NCBI GenBank assembly: GCA_023404345.1
Contig: JAEYCB010000052.1
Span: forward strand, 1 to 49,110
Reading direction: 5' to 3'
DNA: 49,110 nucleotides
DNA from: Bacillota bacterium
GTDB taxonomy: Bacteria; Bacillota; Clostridia; Christensenellales; Aristaeellaceae
The notes beneath the pieces are model-generated. The model saw nothing but the letters and a program-made list of their open reading frames with translations, was not told the origin of the DNA and made no database searches. Positions 41,088-49,110 of the stretch are shown one piece after another; the first letter of the stretch is position 1, and each line of letters begins with the position of its first letter. Made by a program: the position numbers and the translations under genes.

Positions 41088-41606
41088 ATGACGGATCTAC
41101 TTTCCACTCGGCGCGAAGTGCTTACCCTTCTGGATGACAATGGCATTCCCTACGAGCTTTACGAGCATGAGCGCGCCTTTACCATTGACGACTGCCTGCG
41201 CATGCCCTTTATCGGGCCGGATGTGACCATCTGCAAAAACATATTGCTGTGCAACCGCCAACGCACGCAGTTTTATCTGATGCTGCTAAAGCCTCTCACG
41301 CCATTTCGCACGGCGGTGGTGAGCAAGGCGCTGGGCGTATCACGGCTGAGTTTTGCTCCGGAGGAGGCTCTGGAGGGCCGGCTGCACCTGACCAGCGGAA
41401 GCGTGAGCCCCCTGGGCCTGTGGTTTGACAAGGCGCATGAAATCACCCTGTGCTATGAACCCGGCGTGCGGGATACGCCGCGCATCGCCTTCCATCCCTG
41501 CGACAATGCCGCGACCGTGATTTTTACGCAACAGGTGTTTTGGGAAAAGGTATTGCCGCTTTTGGGCGTAACACCGGTGCCCGTTTTGCTGGAGACTGCG
41601 CCGTAA
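41088..41606 (+). CDS. Aminoacyl-tRNA deacylase of the YbaK/ProX type (probable prolyl-tRNA editing protein)
   Basis: A 172-residue free-standing editing protein. LLDDNGIPYELYEHERAFTIDD, CKNILLCNRQRTQFYLMLLK and GSVSPLGLWFDKAHEIT are hallmarks of the ProXp/PrdX group, which hydrolyses mischarged Ala-tRNA(Pro) or similar. The GSVSPLGL loop holds the glycine-rich active site. A GTG codon lies directly before ATG 41088; GGAGTG supports the ATG. No partner gene adjoins it. The exact tRNA substrate is not determined by sequence. Confidence 0.9.
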   Translation: MTDLLSTRREVLTLLDDNGIPYELYEHERAFTIDDCLRMPFIGPDVTICKNILLCNRQRTQFYLMLLKPLTPFRTAVVSKALGVSRLSFAPEEALEGRLHLTSGSVSPLGLWFDKAHEITLCYEPGVRDTPRIAFHPCDNAATVIFTQQVFWEKVLPLLGVTPVPVLLETAP

Positions 41607-41631
41607 GCGGCGCTTTCTCCCCTATTTGTGC

Positions 41632-41660
41632 TTGACTTCGCGGCCCTTTTGCGGGATAAT
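41632..41660 (+). promoter_or_regulatory. Promoter of tRNA-Leu(TAA)
   Basis: TTGACT (41632-41637), a 17-base spacer and GATAAT (41655-41660); the start site would lie ~7 bases before the tRNA. Confidence 0.88.
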
Positions 41661-41673
41661 ACCATATGCAGTT

Positions 41674-41758
41674 GCTGAAATGGCGGAATGGCAGACGCCG
41701 GAGACTTAAAATCTCCTGTCCTATGGGCGTGCGGGTTCGAGTCCCGCTTTCAGCACCA
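41674..41758 (+). tRNA. tRNA-Leu (anticodon TAA)
   Basis: Acceptor GCTGAAA pairs with TTTCAGC before an encoded ACCA end. The D arm has TGGCGGAATGGCAGA; the anticodon stem GGAGA/TCTCC encloses CTTAAAA with anticodon TAA; a long variable arm (TGTCCTATGGGCGT) and T arm GGGTTCGAGTCCC follow. It reads UUA/UUG. Confidence 0.97.
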
Positions 41759-41759
41759 C

Positions 41760-41788
41760 AATCCGTCTCAACAGAGGCGGATTTTCTT
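41760..41788 (+). terminator. Terminator of tRNA-Leu(TAA)
   Basis: AATCCGTCTC (41760-41769) / GAGGCGGATT (41774-41783), one G-T pair, loop AACA, then TTCTT. Confidence 0.88.
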
Positions 41789-42003
41789 AAATCACGGCAC
41801 CACAACGCGTGCCTTTACAAAACTGCAAAAATGATCTCCCTGCATCTAGCAGCCCGAAATGGCGCTGCGGCTTGCGTTTGGTTTTGGAATCAGGTTTTCC
41901 CCTTCGTACTGCCCTGCGCTTTCATCCTGGAGGCGCACCATGATTGTGCTTTCTTCGCGGATTTTGCCAGCGGAGAAGGGGTACAGAAAGGAAGCACCCG
42001 AAC

Positions 42004-42267
42004 ATGAAAAAACGCGTACTGCTCAATTTTATTCCCTTTTTATCGGCCCTGCCAGGCATAGTAGCCGGAAGTCTGGTCATGCATCTTCATCAGCTTCCTG
42101 CTTCTGTTTATCTGCAAAACATCGCAGCATGGCTGGTAGGTGGAATATGCTCCACCTGCACCGGCATGTTTCCCGTTCCCACCATCGGCAGCGGCGTATC
42201 TCCCATCATAGGCTACCTGATTTCTGCCACCTGTGCCATGCAACGTCTGAAAGCCTGCGAACGCTGA
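42004..42267 (+). CDS. Small hydrophobic membrane protein, unrecognised
   Basis: An 87-residue protein after AGGAAG with two likely membrane helices (LLNFIPFLSALPGIVAGSLV, YLQNIAAWLVGGICSTCTGM). It may be a fragment of a larger membrane protein cut short near 42267, since the C-terminus turns polar abruptly and 218 bases without a gene follow. A second overlapping frame starting at 41940 behind TGGAGG (to 42473) has unnatural composition and was not chosen. No function is proposed. Confidence 0.45.
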   Translation: MKKRVLLNFIPFLSALPGIVAGSLVMHLHQLPASVYLQNIAAWLVGGICSTCTGMFPVPTIGSGVSPIIGYLISATCAMQRLKACER

Positions 42268-42485
42268 CCTTTCTGCACGCCTGGCGGCGGCTTGTCCGGC
42301 AAGGTTGGTTTTCGCATTGTGCCGGCACTCCCCTGCGTCCACAGCATATGCCCCACGGCTTCGGCCAGCGTATCAGGGCAATGGTCTACTACCGTTTTCG
42401 CAGAGCCTGTGCTGCTATGATCTCTGTGATGCCGTTTTTCCTGTATTCTTTTCTACGATTCAGTATCTATTGAGGTTTCCGAGCG

Positions 42486-43493
42486 ATGAAACAGGACGAG
42501 GGTATATCCATGTACCATACTGCGCCCAGCTGCTGTACTTCCAGCCCAAAAAACGCCGTTCCCTCCCCTGGCGGAGAAGTGACCGGCCGCTTCGCGCCTA
42601 CGCCCAGTGGGCGGCTTCATCTGGGAAACCTGCTGTGTGCAATGCTTGCCTATCTATCCGCGCGTCATGCAGGCGGGCGGTTTTTGCTGCGCATTGAGGA
42701 TCTGGATGCGCCGCGCTGTCCGCGCCGCCTTGCCCAGCAGGCAGTGGAAGACCTTGCATGGTTTGGCCTGCGGTGGGACGGTCCGCCGCTGTATCAAAGA
42801 GACCGCACGGCTATCTATCAATCCCATCTGGAACAGCTACGTGCCAAAGGACTGATCTATCCCTGTTTCTGCACGCGGGCGCAGCTGCAGCGTCAGGCCT
42901 CCGCCGCACCCAATCTGGGCGATACCCAAAGGGTGTATAATGGCACCTGCGCGCACCTGACGCAGGAGGAGGCCGCGTGGCTGTCACTTTCACGCCCTGC
43001 CGCCCTGCGCTTGCGCGTGCCGGATGAGGAAATCTGTTTTGTGGACGGCCTGCAGGGGCCGCAATGCGAAAACCTTGCACGGGACTGCGGCGATTTCATC
43101 ATTCGCCGGTCAGACGGGCTGTTTGGCTACCAACTGGCCGTGGTAGTGGATGACGCGCTCACCGGCGTCAACGAAGTAGTGCGGGGTCGAGACATTCTCT
43201 CTGCCACCCCCCGGCAGATCTACCTGCTGCGCGAGCTGGGTTACCCCGTGCCGCGCTATTATCACATTCCATTGCTCACCGATGCGCAGGGACGGCGGCT
43301 GGCCAAACGGGACCGGGACCTGGACCTGAGCACGCTGTCCAAGCGCTATTCTCCGCAACGGCTGCTGGGCATGCTTGCACATGCGGCGGGCCTGCTGGAA
43401 GAGGACCGTCCCGTAGATCTGGAAGAGCTGACCGCTTTGTTTGACTGGTCCAAAGTGCAGCGCGACGACCTGCGCCTGCCTTCCTGGCTATAG
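42486..43493 (+). CDS. gluQ: Glutamyl-Q tRNA(Asp) synthetase
   Basis: A 335-residue paralogue of the glutamyl-tRNA synthetase catalytic domain, lacking the anticodon-binding region. GRFAPTPSGRLHLGN is the HIGH-type motif, LRIEDLDAPR follows, CFCTRAQL with a later cysteine suggests the zinc site, and LAKRDRDLDLS is the KMSKS counterpart. It attaches glutamate to queuosine in tRNA(Asp). An extra ~33 N-terminal residues rich in C, S and P are unusual; the start may be internal, but ATG 42486 has GAGG upstream. It converges on the MATE gene with four bases between. Confidence 0.92.
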   Translation: MKQDEGISMYHTAPSCCTSSPKNAVPSPGGEVTGRFAPTPSGRLHLGNLLCAMLAYLSARHAGGRFLLRIEDLDAPRCPRRLAQQAVEDLAWFGLRWDGPPLYQRDRTAIYQSHLEQLRAKGLIYPCFCTRAQLQRQASAAPNLGDTQRVYNGTCAHLTQEEAAWLSLSRPAALRLRVPDEEICFVDGLQGPQCENLARDCGDFIIRRSDGLFGYQLAVVVDDALTGVNEVVRGRDILSATPRQIYLLRELGYPVPRYYHIPLLTDAQGRRLAKRDRDLDLSTLSKRYSPQRLLGMLAHAAGLLEEDRPVDLEELTALFDWSKVQRDDLRLPSWL

Positions 43494-43497
43494 TTGC

Positions 43498-44868
43498 TCA
43501 CACGCCCTGGGGCCCGCTCCTGCGCCGCTCCAAAATACGGCGAATCGCCAGCAGATACACCGCGATTGATACCGCCGGGCCCAAAATATCCGATACAGGT
43601 TCGGCAAAGAACGCCGCCCGCGCGCCAAAGGCAGCCGGCAGTGCAAACAGCGCCACAAAATAGACCAGCTTACGCCAGAAGGACAGTGGCAGCGAATAGC
43701 GCACCTGTCCCAGTGCGGTAAAGCCATCCACAATTTCATATTGAATACCCAGCGGCAACAGCGACAAACTGCATACGCGAATGGCCCAGACCGCCTGATC
43801 CGCAATGCCGCTGTCGGCAGTGAACAGGCGCGCAAAGGCCCCTCCACATACCCAGGCGACCAGCATCATCAGGCCGGTATAGACGGCGCACAGCGCAAAG
43901 ACGCGCTTTTGCGCCTCCCGCACACGGTCGGTCCTGCGCGCGCCGTAGTTGAAGCTCAGAATGGTCTGTGTGCTGCCGCTGATGCCGCCAAGCGGCATGG
44001 TCACCACCAGCATGAAGCTTTGCGCAATGGTGGCGCAGGTCAGCAGCATATCGCCCTGTGCAGCACCGCCATAGCGTTTGAGCACGGCATTCATGGCAAT
44101 GATCATCATATTATCCACAGCGATAATGACGAAGGGAGTAAGGCCAATGAGCAGCACCCTTCGCATCACGCGGAAATCATACCCTGAAAAGGTGATCCTG
44201 ACGGGCGGCTTTTTGCCCAGCAGGAAGGCCAGTACAAAGGCGCAGCTGCCCACCTGGGAAATGACCGTAGCCACGGCAGCGCCTGTGACGCCCATATCCA
44301 ATACATAGATGAACACCGGGTCCAGCGCGATGTTCATCACCGCTCCCAGCACCACCGACAGCATGGCCTGCGCAGCAAAGCCCTGACAGATGATAAACTG
44401 GCACATGCCCGTGGCAAGCAGCGCAAAGGGCGTTCCGCAAAGGTAAGCGGAAAAATAGGCTCCCGCGAAAGGGATGGTGGCTTCGCTCGCACCAAAAAGC
44501 ATCAGCATCGGCTCACGGATGGGCGCAAGCAGCACCATCAGCGCCAACGACAGCACACAAAGCATCAGAAAGCAGTTGGCCAGAATCCGCCGGGCCTGCT
44601 CCTTTTCTCCTTCACCCATGCGCATGCTCATAAGCGGCGCTCCGCCCACCCCAACGAGCGAAGCGACTGAGCCGACCATCGTCACCACCGGCCCACATAC
44701 GCCCACGCCAGCAAGCGCCAGGTCGCCAACCTGGGGAATGTGACCAATATACATGCGGTCTACTATGCTATACAGCACGCTGACAAACTGCGCCAGCATG
44801 CTGGGAAGGGCAATTTTCAAAACAAGCTGTCCAATGGGGTCCTTGCCAAGATCATTTTCTCGCCGCAT
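43498..44868 (-). CDS. MATE-family multidrug/sodium antiporter
   Basis: A 456-residue protein with twelve predicted helices arranged as two six-helix bundles. LVLKIALPSMLAQFVSVLYSIVDRMYIGHI near the start (in parts: PSMLAQFVSVLYSIVDRMY) and GVTGAAVATVISQ in the middle are typical of clostridial NorM/DinF-like exporters. It probably expels cationic drugs or metabolites using Na+ or H+. ATG 44868 follows AGAGGAA. The substrate is unknown and no regulator adjoins. Confidence 0.93.
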   Translation of the reverse strand: MRRENDLGKDPIGQLVLKIALPSMLAQFVSVLYSIVDRMYIGHIPQVGDLALAGVGVCGPVVTMVGSVASLVGVGGAPLMSMRMGEGEKEQARRILANCFLMLCVLSLALMVLLAPIREPMLMLFGASEATIPFAGAYFSAYLCGTPFALLATGMCQFIICQGFAAQAMLSVVLGAVMNIALDPVFIYVLDMGVTGAAVATVISQVGSCAFVLAFLLGKKPPVRITFSGYDFRVMRRVLLIGLTPFVIIAVDNMMIIAMNAVLKRYGGAAQGDMLLTCATIAQSFMLVVTMPLGGISGSTQTILSFNYGARRTDRVREAQKRVFALCAVYTGLMMLVAWVCGGAFARLFTADSGIADQAVWAIRVCSLSLLPLGIQYEIVDGFTALGQVRYSLPLSFWRKLVYFVALFALPAAFGARAAFFAEPVSDILGPAVSIAVYLLAIRRILERRRSGPQGV

Positions 44869-44960
44869 AAAGCGCGTTCCTCTTTCTGTACATGGATGCC
44901 GTGGCCGCATGCGCGGGCCTGTTATCATACCACATTTCCGGGCCTAAGTGCAAGCCGTCG

Positions 44961-45443
44961 TCAGTTCCTGCCGCGAACGCCCAGAATATGCAAAAACCTG
45001 CGTGCAGGCTGGCGGTAGCTGGACAGGGGGCGTAGCCATGCATCCAGCGTATGGGCGGCCACATAGTATTCTCCCTCCCGCACGTCTACAATCAGGGCGG
45101 TATGGCTGTAACCGTTTTGGTCGCCCAGCTGCACCACATCGCCGGAGGCTGCCTGTTCCGGGCCTACCTCCCGTGCGTAGGGGCCCGGGCCTTTGTTGGC
45201 CGTTAAAAAGCGGTACAGGTATTCCACACCCGTCCAGGAGGCTGTGCGGTCGTTGCCCGTGCGGTAGTACCAGCCATATACGGGTGTGCGGTTCATCACT
45301 CCCGCACCCGCATACAGGCATTGCGATACGAAATTGGTACAGTCCCCTCCCAGCCCATGAAAATCCAGATAAGCCGGGTTGCGCGCCAGGGCCCAGCGCT
45401 TTGCATAGGCTACAGCCGCGGCTTCATCGTATCCATTTCTCAT
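44961..45443 (-). CDS. Putative amidase-domain protein (Amidase_6)
   Basis: A 160-residue protein with the GGDCTNFVSQCL motif (catalytic cysteine likely in GGDC), GWYYRTGNDRTASWTG, GDVVQLGDQNGYSHTALIVD with the histidine, and a C-terminal LDAWLRPLSSY. This is the putative amidase domain found in clostridial cell-wall proteins. No signal peptide is seen, and ATG 45443 follows AGGGGGTG, so it may act on intracellular or lysis-released wall fragments. It is monocistronic between the MATE gene and the beta-galactosidase. Confidence 0.85.
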   Translation of the reverse strand: MRNGYDEAAAVAYAKRWALARNPAYLDFHGLGGDCTNFVSQCLYAGAGVMNRTPVYGWYYRTGNDRTASWTGVEYLYRFLTANKGPGPYAREVGPEQAASGDVVQLGDQNGYSHTALIVDVREGEYYVAAHTLDAWLRPLSSYRQPARRFLHILGVRGRN

Positions 45444-45867
45444 TTTGTCACCCCCTGACCATGGTATGCGGTCAAAGCAAAAGGCGTCCCATTTGCCGTT
45501 GTCTGTCATGGGCGGCAGGTTGACAAGGAGATTGTCATCTGGCATAATGACTGTAAATGGAATCCATTTCCTTTTTGTGGTACAATTGCTGCCCAGTATG
45601 GAAATACAAAGCAGCGCTTAGCACCGTATCTGCCGCCACCGTACGAAGACGCTCCTTTGCTCCGCCAAAGCTGCGCCGGTGTTCAACTGCCCCCGCTGCG
45701 TTCCCGCCTCTGTGCGTTTCATCGGCGACGGCAGCAGAGTCCATACCGATACAGGCAACCACAAGACCGTTCCATTTTCAGACGCCTTCTTCCGCATTTT
45801 CAAGAACACTGCGCCATACTTCACATTTACAGAAGGGAGCGGCCCGCCCATCGTGCGGGAAAACATC
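45444..45867. promoter_or_regulatory. Intergenic region upstream of the beta-galactosidase
   Basis: No gene is supported. A perfect palindrome AAATGG-AAT-CCATTT (45555-45569) lies 11 bases before a possible -10 box TACAAT (45581-45586), a fitting place for a repressor such as a LacI-type protein, though no such regulator gene is in the window. A -35 box is not convincing. AGAAGGGAGC lies ~27 bases before ATG 45868, too far for a good ribosome site. Confidence 0.4.
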
Positions 45868-48800
45868 ATGAGCTTCGACCCTACGTATCTGAAAGACCCT
45901 GCTTGCTTTGCACAAAACCGTCTGGCTGCGCATTCCGACCATATCGCCTATGCCAGCATGGAGGAACTTGCGCGCGGGGAAACCAGCCTGTGCTGGCCGC
46001 TTGACGGCCTGTGGAAGTTTTTTTATGCCAGAAACGAAGAACAGGTCATTCCCGGCTTTGAGCTAGGCGACTATGACTGCCATCCCTGGGCGGATATTCC
46101 CGTACCCGCTCATATTCAGCTGGAGGGCTACGGCGCGCCCCAATACGTTAATGTGCAGTATCCCTGGGACGGCATAGAGGAGGTGCCCCTGGGGGATGCA
46201 CCGCACAAGCACAACCCAGTGGCCTGCTATGTCAGGTATTTTTTCCTGCCCGATCACATGCGCGGCCAGCGTGTGCTGGTGCGCTTTGAGGGGGCGGAAA
46301 GCTGCGTGGCGGTGTGGCTGAACGGGCATTACGTAGGCTTTGCCGCGGATTCCTTCTCGCCTGCTGAATTTGAGCTTACGCCCTATTTGGCCGATGGCGA
46401 AAACAAACTGGCCTGCCGCGTGTACCGCTGGAATGTGGGCAGCTGGCTGGAGGATCAGGATTTTTTCCGTTTTTCCGGCCTGTTCCGCAGCGTTTCCCTG
46501 CTTTGCATTCCTAAGGCTCATGTATGGGATATGCGTGTTCGGACGCTGCTGGACGATACGTATACCGATGCCACCCTTGCACTGGACGTGTCGCTGGTGC
46601 TCGGTGAGGGTGGGCAGGGGGCCTCCCTGCATGCGGCGCTATTAGATGGCAAATCCGTGCTGGACATGGCGCAGGCCAACGGAGAAACGCAACACTTCGA
46701 GCTTTCCGTTCATAAACCGCAGCTTTGGAGCAGCGAAGCACCCCGGCTGTACGATCTTCTGCTGACCGTGCGCGATGCGCAGGGGGACGTGGTGGAGGTG
46801 GTGCGTGAGCGCGTGGGCTTCCGCCGCTTTGAAATGAAAGGCGGCGTGATGTGCCTAAACGGCCAGCGCATTGTCTTCAAGGGCGTGAACCGGCACGATT
46901 TCTGTGCCGAGACAGGCCGTGCCGTGCGCAGGGAAACCATCCGCCGCGACCTGCTCACCATGAAGCGCAACAACATCAACGCCGTGCGTACCAGCCACTA
47001 TCCCAACCAGCCCGCCCTCTATGCCCTGTGCGACGAGTTGGGCCTGTATGTGATTGACGAAACCAACCTGGAAACCCACGGCGTATGGGAAACGATCGTA
47101 CAGGGGCGGCGGCCTGTGTCCTATGCCCTTCCGGGCGACCGAATGGAATATCTTCCCCGGCTGAAAGACCGCGTCAATTCCATGTATGAGCGGGATAAAA
47201 ACCATCCCTGCGTGCTGATTTGGAGCTGTGGAAACGAGGCTTTCGGCGGAAAGGTGATCTACGAGCTGAGCCGCCACCTGCGCGTGCTCGATCCCACCCG
47301 GCTGGTGCATTACGAAGGCATTGCCAACGATCCGCGCTATCCTGAAACCAGCGATATGGTCAGCCGGATGTACACACCCGTTTCTCAAATTCGTGCTTAT
47401 CTGGCGCAGCACCGCGACAAGCCGTTCATCATGTGCGAATACTCGCATGCGATGGGCAATTCCAACGGGGCCATGCACAAATACACCGAATACGCCTATG
47501 AGGAGCCTCTCTATCAGGGCGGCTTCATCTGGGATTTCATCGACCAGAGCCTGCTGCACAAGACCCGCTACGGTCAGGCGGCCTATGGCTACGGCGGTGA
47601 CTTTGACGACCACCCGTGCGATTACAACTTTTCCGGCAATGGCATCGTTTACGGGGATGGAACCGAAAGTCCCAAGATGCAGGAGGTCAAATACAACTAT
47701 CAGAACATCGTGGCCTCTGTGGGCGCAACACGGGCGTTGATCAGCAACCGCAATCTGTTCACCCCAACCTCGGCCTTTGCCTGCGTAGCGACACTAGCGC
47801 GGAACGGCATTGTGATCGACACGGCAGAAATGCGCGTAAACGTGCCTCCCATGAAGAGCCGGAGCTGCCGTCTGCCCTTCAAAAAGCAAACAGTGCCCGG
47901 AGAATACGCCGTCACTCTGTCCTTCCGGCTCAGGCAGGACACTTCCTGGGCGCGCAGCGGGCACGAGGTGGCCTTTGCGCAGGGCGTATACAAAGTGAAG
48001 GGAAGTGAAGCAAAGCCCTCTTGCCCGCCCCTACGCATCACTCGCGGCGATTTCAACACCGGAGTGGAAGGCGACGGTTTCCGCGTTTTGTTCAGCGACC
48101 TCTCCGGTGGGCTGGTTTCCTATGTCTATGGGGGCAAAGAGATGCTCAAATCCATTCCACGCCCCAACTTCTGGCGTGCGCCCACCGACAACGACCGAGG
48201 AAACGGCATGCCCCAGCGCTATGCGCAGTGGAAAATCGCCTCGCTGTATGCTTCGGTGAAGGGTACGCCCGAACTGGCCCGCAAAAACGCGCATCCCGTG
48301 GCCACCGAAAACGGGGATGGTTCCGTTTCCATCGCCTATACCTATGCGCTGGCAACCACACCCGCCGCGCAGTGCGCGTTGCGCTACACGGTGTATCCCT
48401 GCGGGACCGTGCGCGTCACCCTAAGCTATACCCCTGTGGCCGGCCTTAACGACATGCCCGAATTCGGTGTGCTGATGAAGCTGGATGCGGATGTTCACCG
48501 CGTGCGCTACTATGGCCTTGGCCCGGAGGAAAACTACATCGACCGCTGCCGTGGCGCGCGGCTGGGCATTTTTGAAACAACAGCGGAGAAAAACCTGGCC
48601 CGCTATCTCATGCCGCAGGAATGCGGCGCACGCACCGGCGTGCGCTGGGCCGAGGTGACGGACGCGCGCGGCCGCGGCCTGCGCTTCACGGCGGATGGGG
48701 ATATGACCTTCTCCGCGCTCCCCTACACCCCGCACGAGCTGGAAAACGCTGCACACGGTTATGAACTTCCTCCGGTTCATTACACGGTGGTGCGCTGCGC

Positions 48801-48918
48801 TATGCAGCAGATGGGCGTTGGCGGAGACGACAGCTGGGGTGCCCGGACGCACGAGGAATATCTGATCGACGTATCCCACAGGCGATCCTTTACCTTCTGT
48901 TTCAGGGGCATTGTGTAG
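45868..48918 (+). CDS. lacZ: Beta-galactosidase, glycoside hydrolase family 2 (LacZ type)
   Basis: A 1016-residue cytosolic enzyme hydrolysing terminal beta-galactosides. Domains in order: sugar-binding jelly roll (~40-200; CYVRYFFLPDHM, GFAADSFSPAEFELT), immunoglobulin-like (~210-310), TIM barrel (~310-600) with GVNRHDF, TSHYPNQP, acid/base E457 in WSCGNEAFGG and nucleophile E524 in CEYSHAMGNSNG, then a second Ig-like and the large C-terminal beta domain (RAPTDNDRG, YYGLGPEENYIDR). It is close to E. coli LacZ length. ATG 45868 has only a weak ribosome site. No signal peptide. Confidence 0.94.
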   Translation: MSFDPTYLKDPACFAQNRLAAHSDHIAYASMEELARGETSLCWPLDGLWKFFYARNEEQVIPGFELGDYDCHPWADIPVPAHIQLEGYGAPQYVNVQYPWDGIEEVPLGDAPHKHNPVACYVRYFFLPDHMRGQRVLVRFEGAESCVAVWLNGHYVGFAADSFSPAEFELTPYLADGENKLACRVYRWNVGSWLEDQDFFRFSGLFRSVSLLCIPKAHVWDMRVRTLLDDTYTDATLALDVSLVLGEGGQGASLHAALLDGKSVLDMAQANGETQHFELSVHKPQLWSSEAPRLYDLLLTVRDAQGDVVEVVRERVGFRRFEMKGGVMCLNGQRIVFKGVNRHDFCAETGRAVRRETIRRDLLTMKRNNINAVRTSHYPNQPALYALCDELGLYVIDETNLETHGVWETIVQGRRPVSYALPGDRMEYLPRLKDRVNSMYERDKNHPCVLIWSCGNEAFGGKVIYELSRHLRVLDPTRLVHYEGIANDPRYPETSDMVSRMYTPVSQIRAYLAQHRDKPFIMCEYSHAMGNSNGAMHKYTEYAYEEPLYQGGFIWDFIDQSLLHKTRYGQAAYGYGGDFDDHPCDYNFSGNGIVYGDGTESPKMQEVKYNYQNIVASVGATRALISNRNLFTPTSAFACVATLARNGIVIDTAEMRVNVPPMKSRSCRLPFKKQTVPGEYAVTLSFRLRQDTSWARSGHEVAFAQGVYKVKGSEAKPSCPPLRITRGDFNTGVEGDGFRVLFSDLSGGLVSYVYGGKEMLKSIPRPNFWRAPTDNDRGNGMPQRYAQWKIASLYASVKGTPELARKNAHPVATENGDGSVSIAYTYALATTPAAQCALRYTVYPCGTVRVTLSYTPVAGLNDMPEFGVLMKLDADVHRVRYYGLGPEENYIDRCRGARLGIFETTAEKNLARYLMPQECGARTGVRWAEVTDARGRGLRFTADGDMTFSALPYTPHELENAAHGYELPPVHYTVVRCAMQQMGVGGDDSWGARTHEEYLIDVSHRRSFTFCFRGIV

Positions 48919-48953
48919 GGTGGATATCTCTGAACAGGGAATGCCGGCAAATG

Positions 48954-49038
48954 AAAAAAGCGCAGAGAGGCGGCTTTCCTTCCCCTGCGCCGGTCATCTG
49001 AAAAAAATCGTCCTGCCCGGCAGAGTGCCGGACAGGAC
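48954..49038. terminator. Opposed terminators downstream of lacZ
   Basis: GCGCAG (48960-48965) / CTGCGC (48985-48990), preceded by six A (48954-48959), is a terminator for minus-strand transcripts from beyond the window. GTCCTGCCCGGCA (49010-49022) / TGCCGGACAGGAC (49026-49038), one mismatch, followed by TTGATTTT, serves lacZ. Confidence 0.7.
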
Positions 49039-49052
49039 TTGATTTTGGAAAT

Positions 49053-49082
49053 GCCGTCCGCCCGTCGAAACGGGCGGACGGC
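49053..49082. other. Perfect 12-bp GC-rich hairpin at the window end
   Basis: GCCGTCCGCCCG (49053-49064) / CGGGCGGACGGC (49071-49082) with loop TCGAAA. No T-run follows on the plus strand. Its role is unclear and the window ends 28 bases later. Confidence 0.6.
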
Positions 49083-49110
49083 CCGGGTTTGGTGTGGTCG
49101 AGGTTATTGG

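Noticed and set aside
41524..41805. Minus-strand frame across tRNA-Leu(TAA)
   Set aside because: The SGTRTRTP-like peptide is the familiar antisense translation of a tRNA gene.
41940..42473. Overlapping frame starting behind TGGAGG
   Set aside because: Good ribosome site, but its sequence is rich in H, R and S without any domain, and it shadows the hydrophobic frame at 42004. I cannot exclude a decayed gene.

Overview
The window looks like the chromosome of a strictly anaerobic, fairly GC-rich member of the Clostridia (Bacillota), probably a gut or animal-associated lineage. The evidence is the complete [FeFe]-hydrogenase maturation set HydE/HydF/HydG with rubredoxin and Rrf2/Fnr-type regulators, a class III (Fbp) fructose-1,6-bisphosphatase, strong AGGAGG ribosome binding sites, a Gram-positive type LexA box, a lysine riboswitch and many intrinsic terminators. 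I cannot name a genus from the sequence alone. Several genes carry single-base lesions or abrupt truncations, so decay and assembly error must both be considered.

Layout. 1-4172 is the decayed left part of a prophage: ParB-domain DNA methyltransferase, small and large terminase, then an in-frame fusion of an HNH endonuclease N-terminus to a tail-protein N-terminus, with portal, capsid and tail genes gone. 4173-4589 is non-coding and rich in hairpins. 4590-14874 (minus strand) is a redox island: Fnr-type regulator, rhodanese lipoprotein, Rrf2 regulator, TM1266-like regulator, hydE, hydG, hydF, nrdA, nrdB, rubredoxin, BFD-like [2Fe-2S] protein and peroxiredoxin, tightly packed and partly overlapping. 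A divergent ferredoxin gene starts at 14960 but is cut off near 15453. 15453 to about 16380 is an internal fragment of a mobile element (truncated parA, a 59-residue protein, a truncated coiled-coil protein), and on its far side a family 2 glycosyltransferase lacks its normal N-terminus.

17815-18128 appears to be an independent transcription unit for a chain-of-hairpins RNA; a second, diverged copy of its core lies at 35759-35905. Then come fbp, a frameshifted ATC-hydrolase-like gene, a frameshifted secreted solute-binding-like protein, a DUF3795 protein, tRNA-Leu(GAG), and a methionine-synthesis pair: metY with a stop codon at an active-site tyrosine, and metA with the acetyl-CoA signature residue. 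An SOS-controlled Y-family polymerase follows, then a secreted hydrolase, SDR and flavodoxin genes, and the protein-quality operon tig-clpP-clpX.

From 34657 there are two tandem small secreted proteins, a lysine-riboswitch-controlled polar amino-acid ABC transporter (so probably lysine uptake), tex, a prolyl-tRNA-deacylase-like protein, tRNA-Leu(TAA), glutamyl-Q tRNA(Asp) synthetase, a MATE exporter, an amidase-domain protein and a large GH2 beta-galactosidase. The strongest candidates for something undescribed are the structured RNA/repeat family (17850-18128 and 35759-35905), the coupled hydrogenase-maturation/ribonucleotide-reductase operon, and the pair of junctions that bracket the mobile-element fragment.
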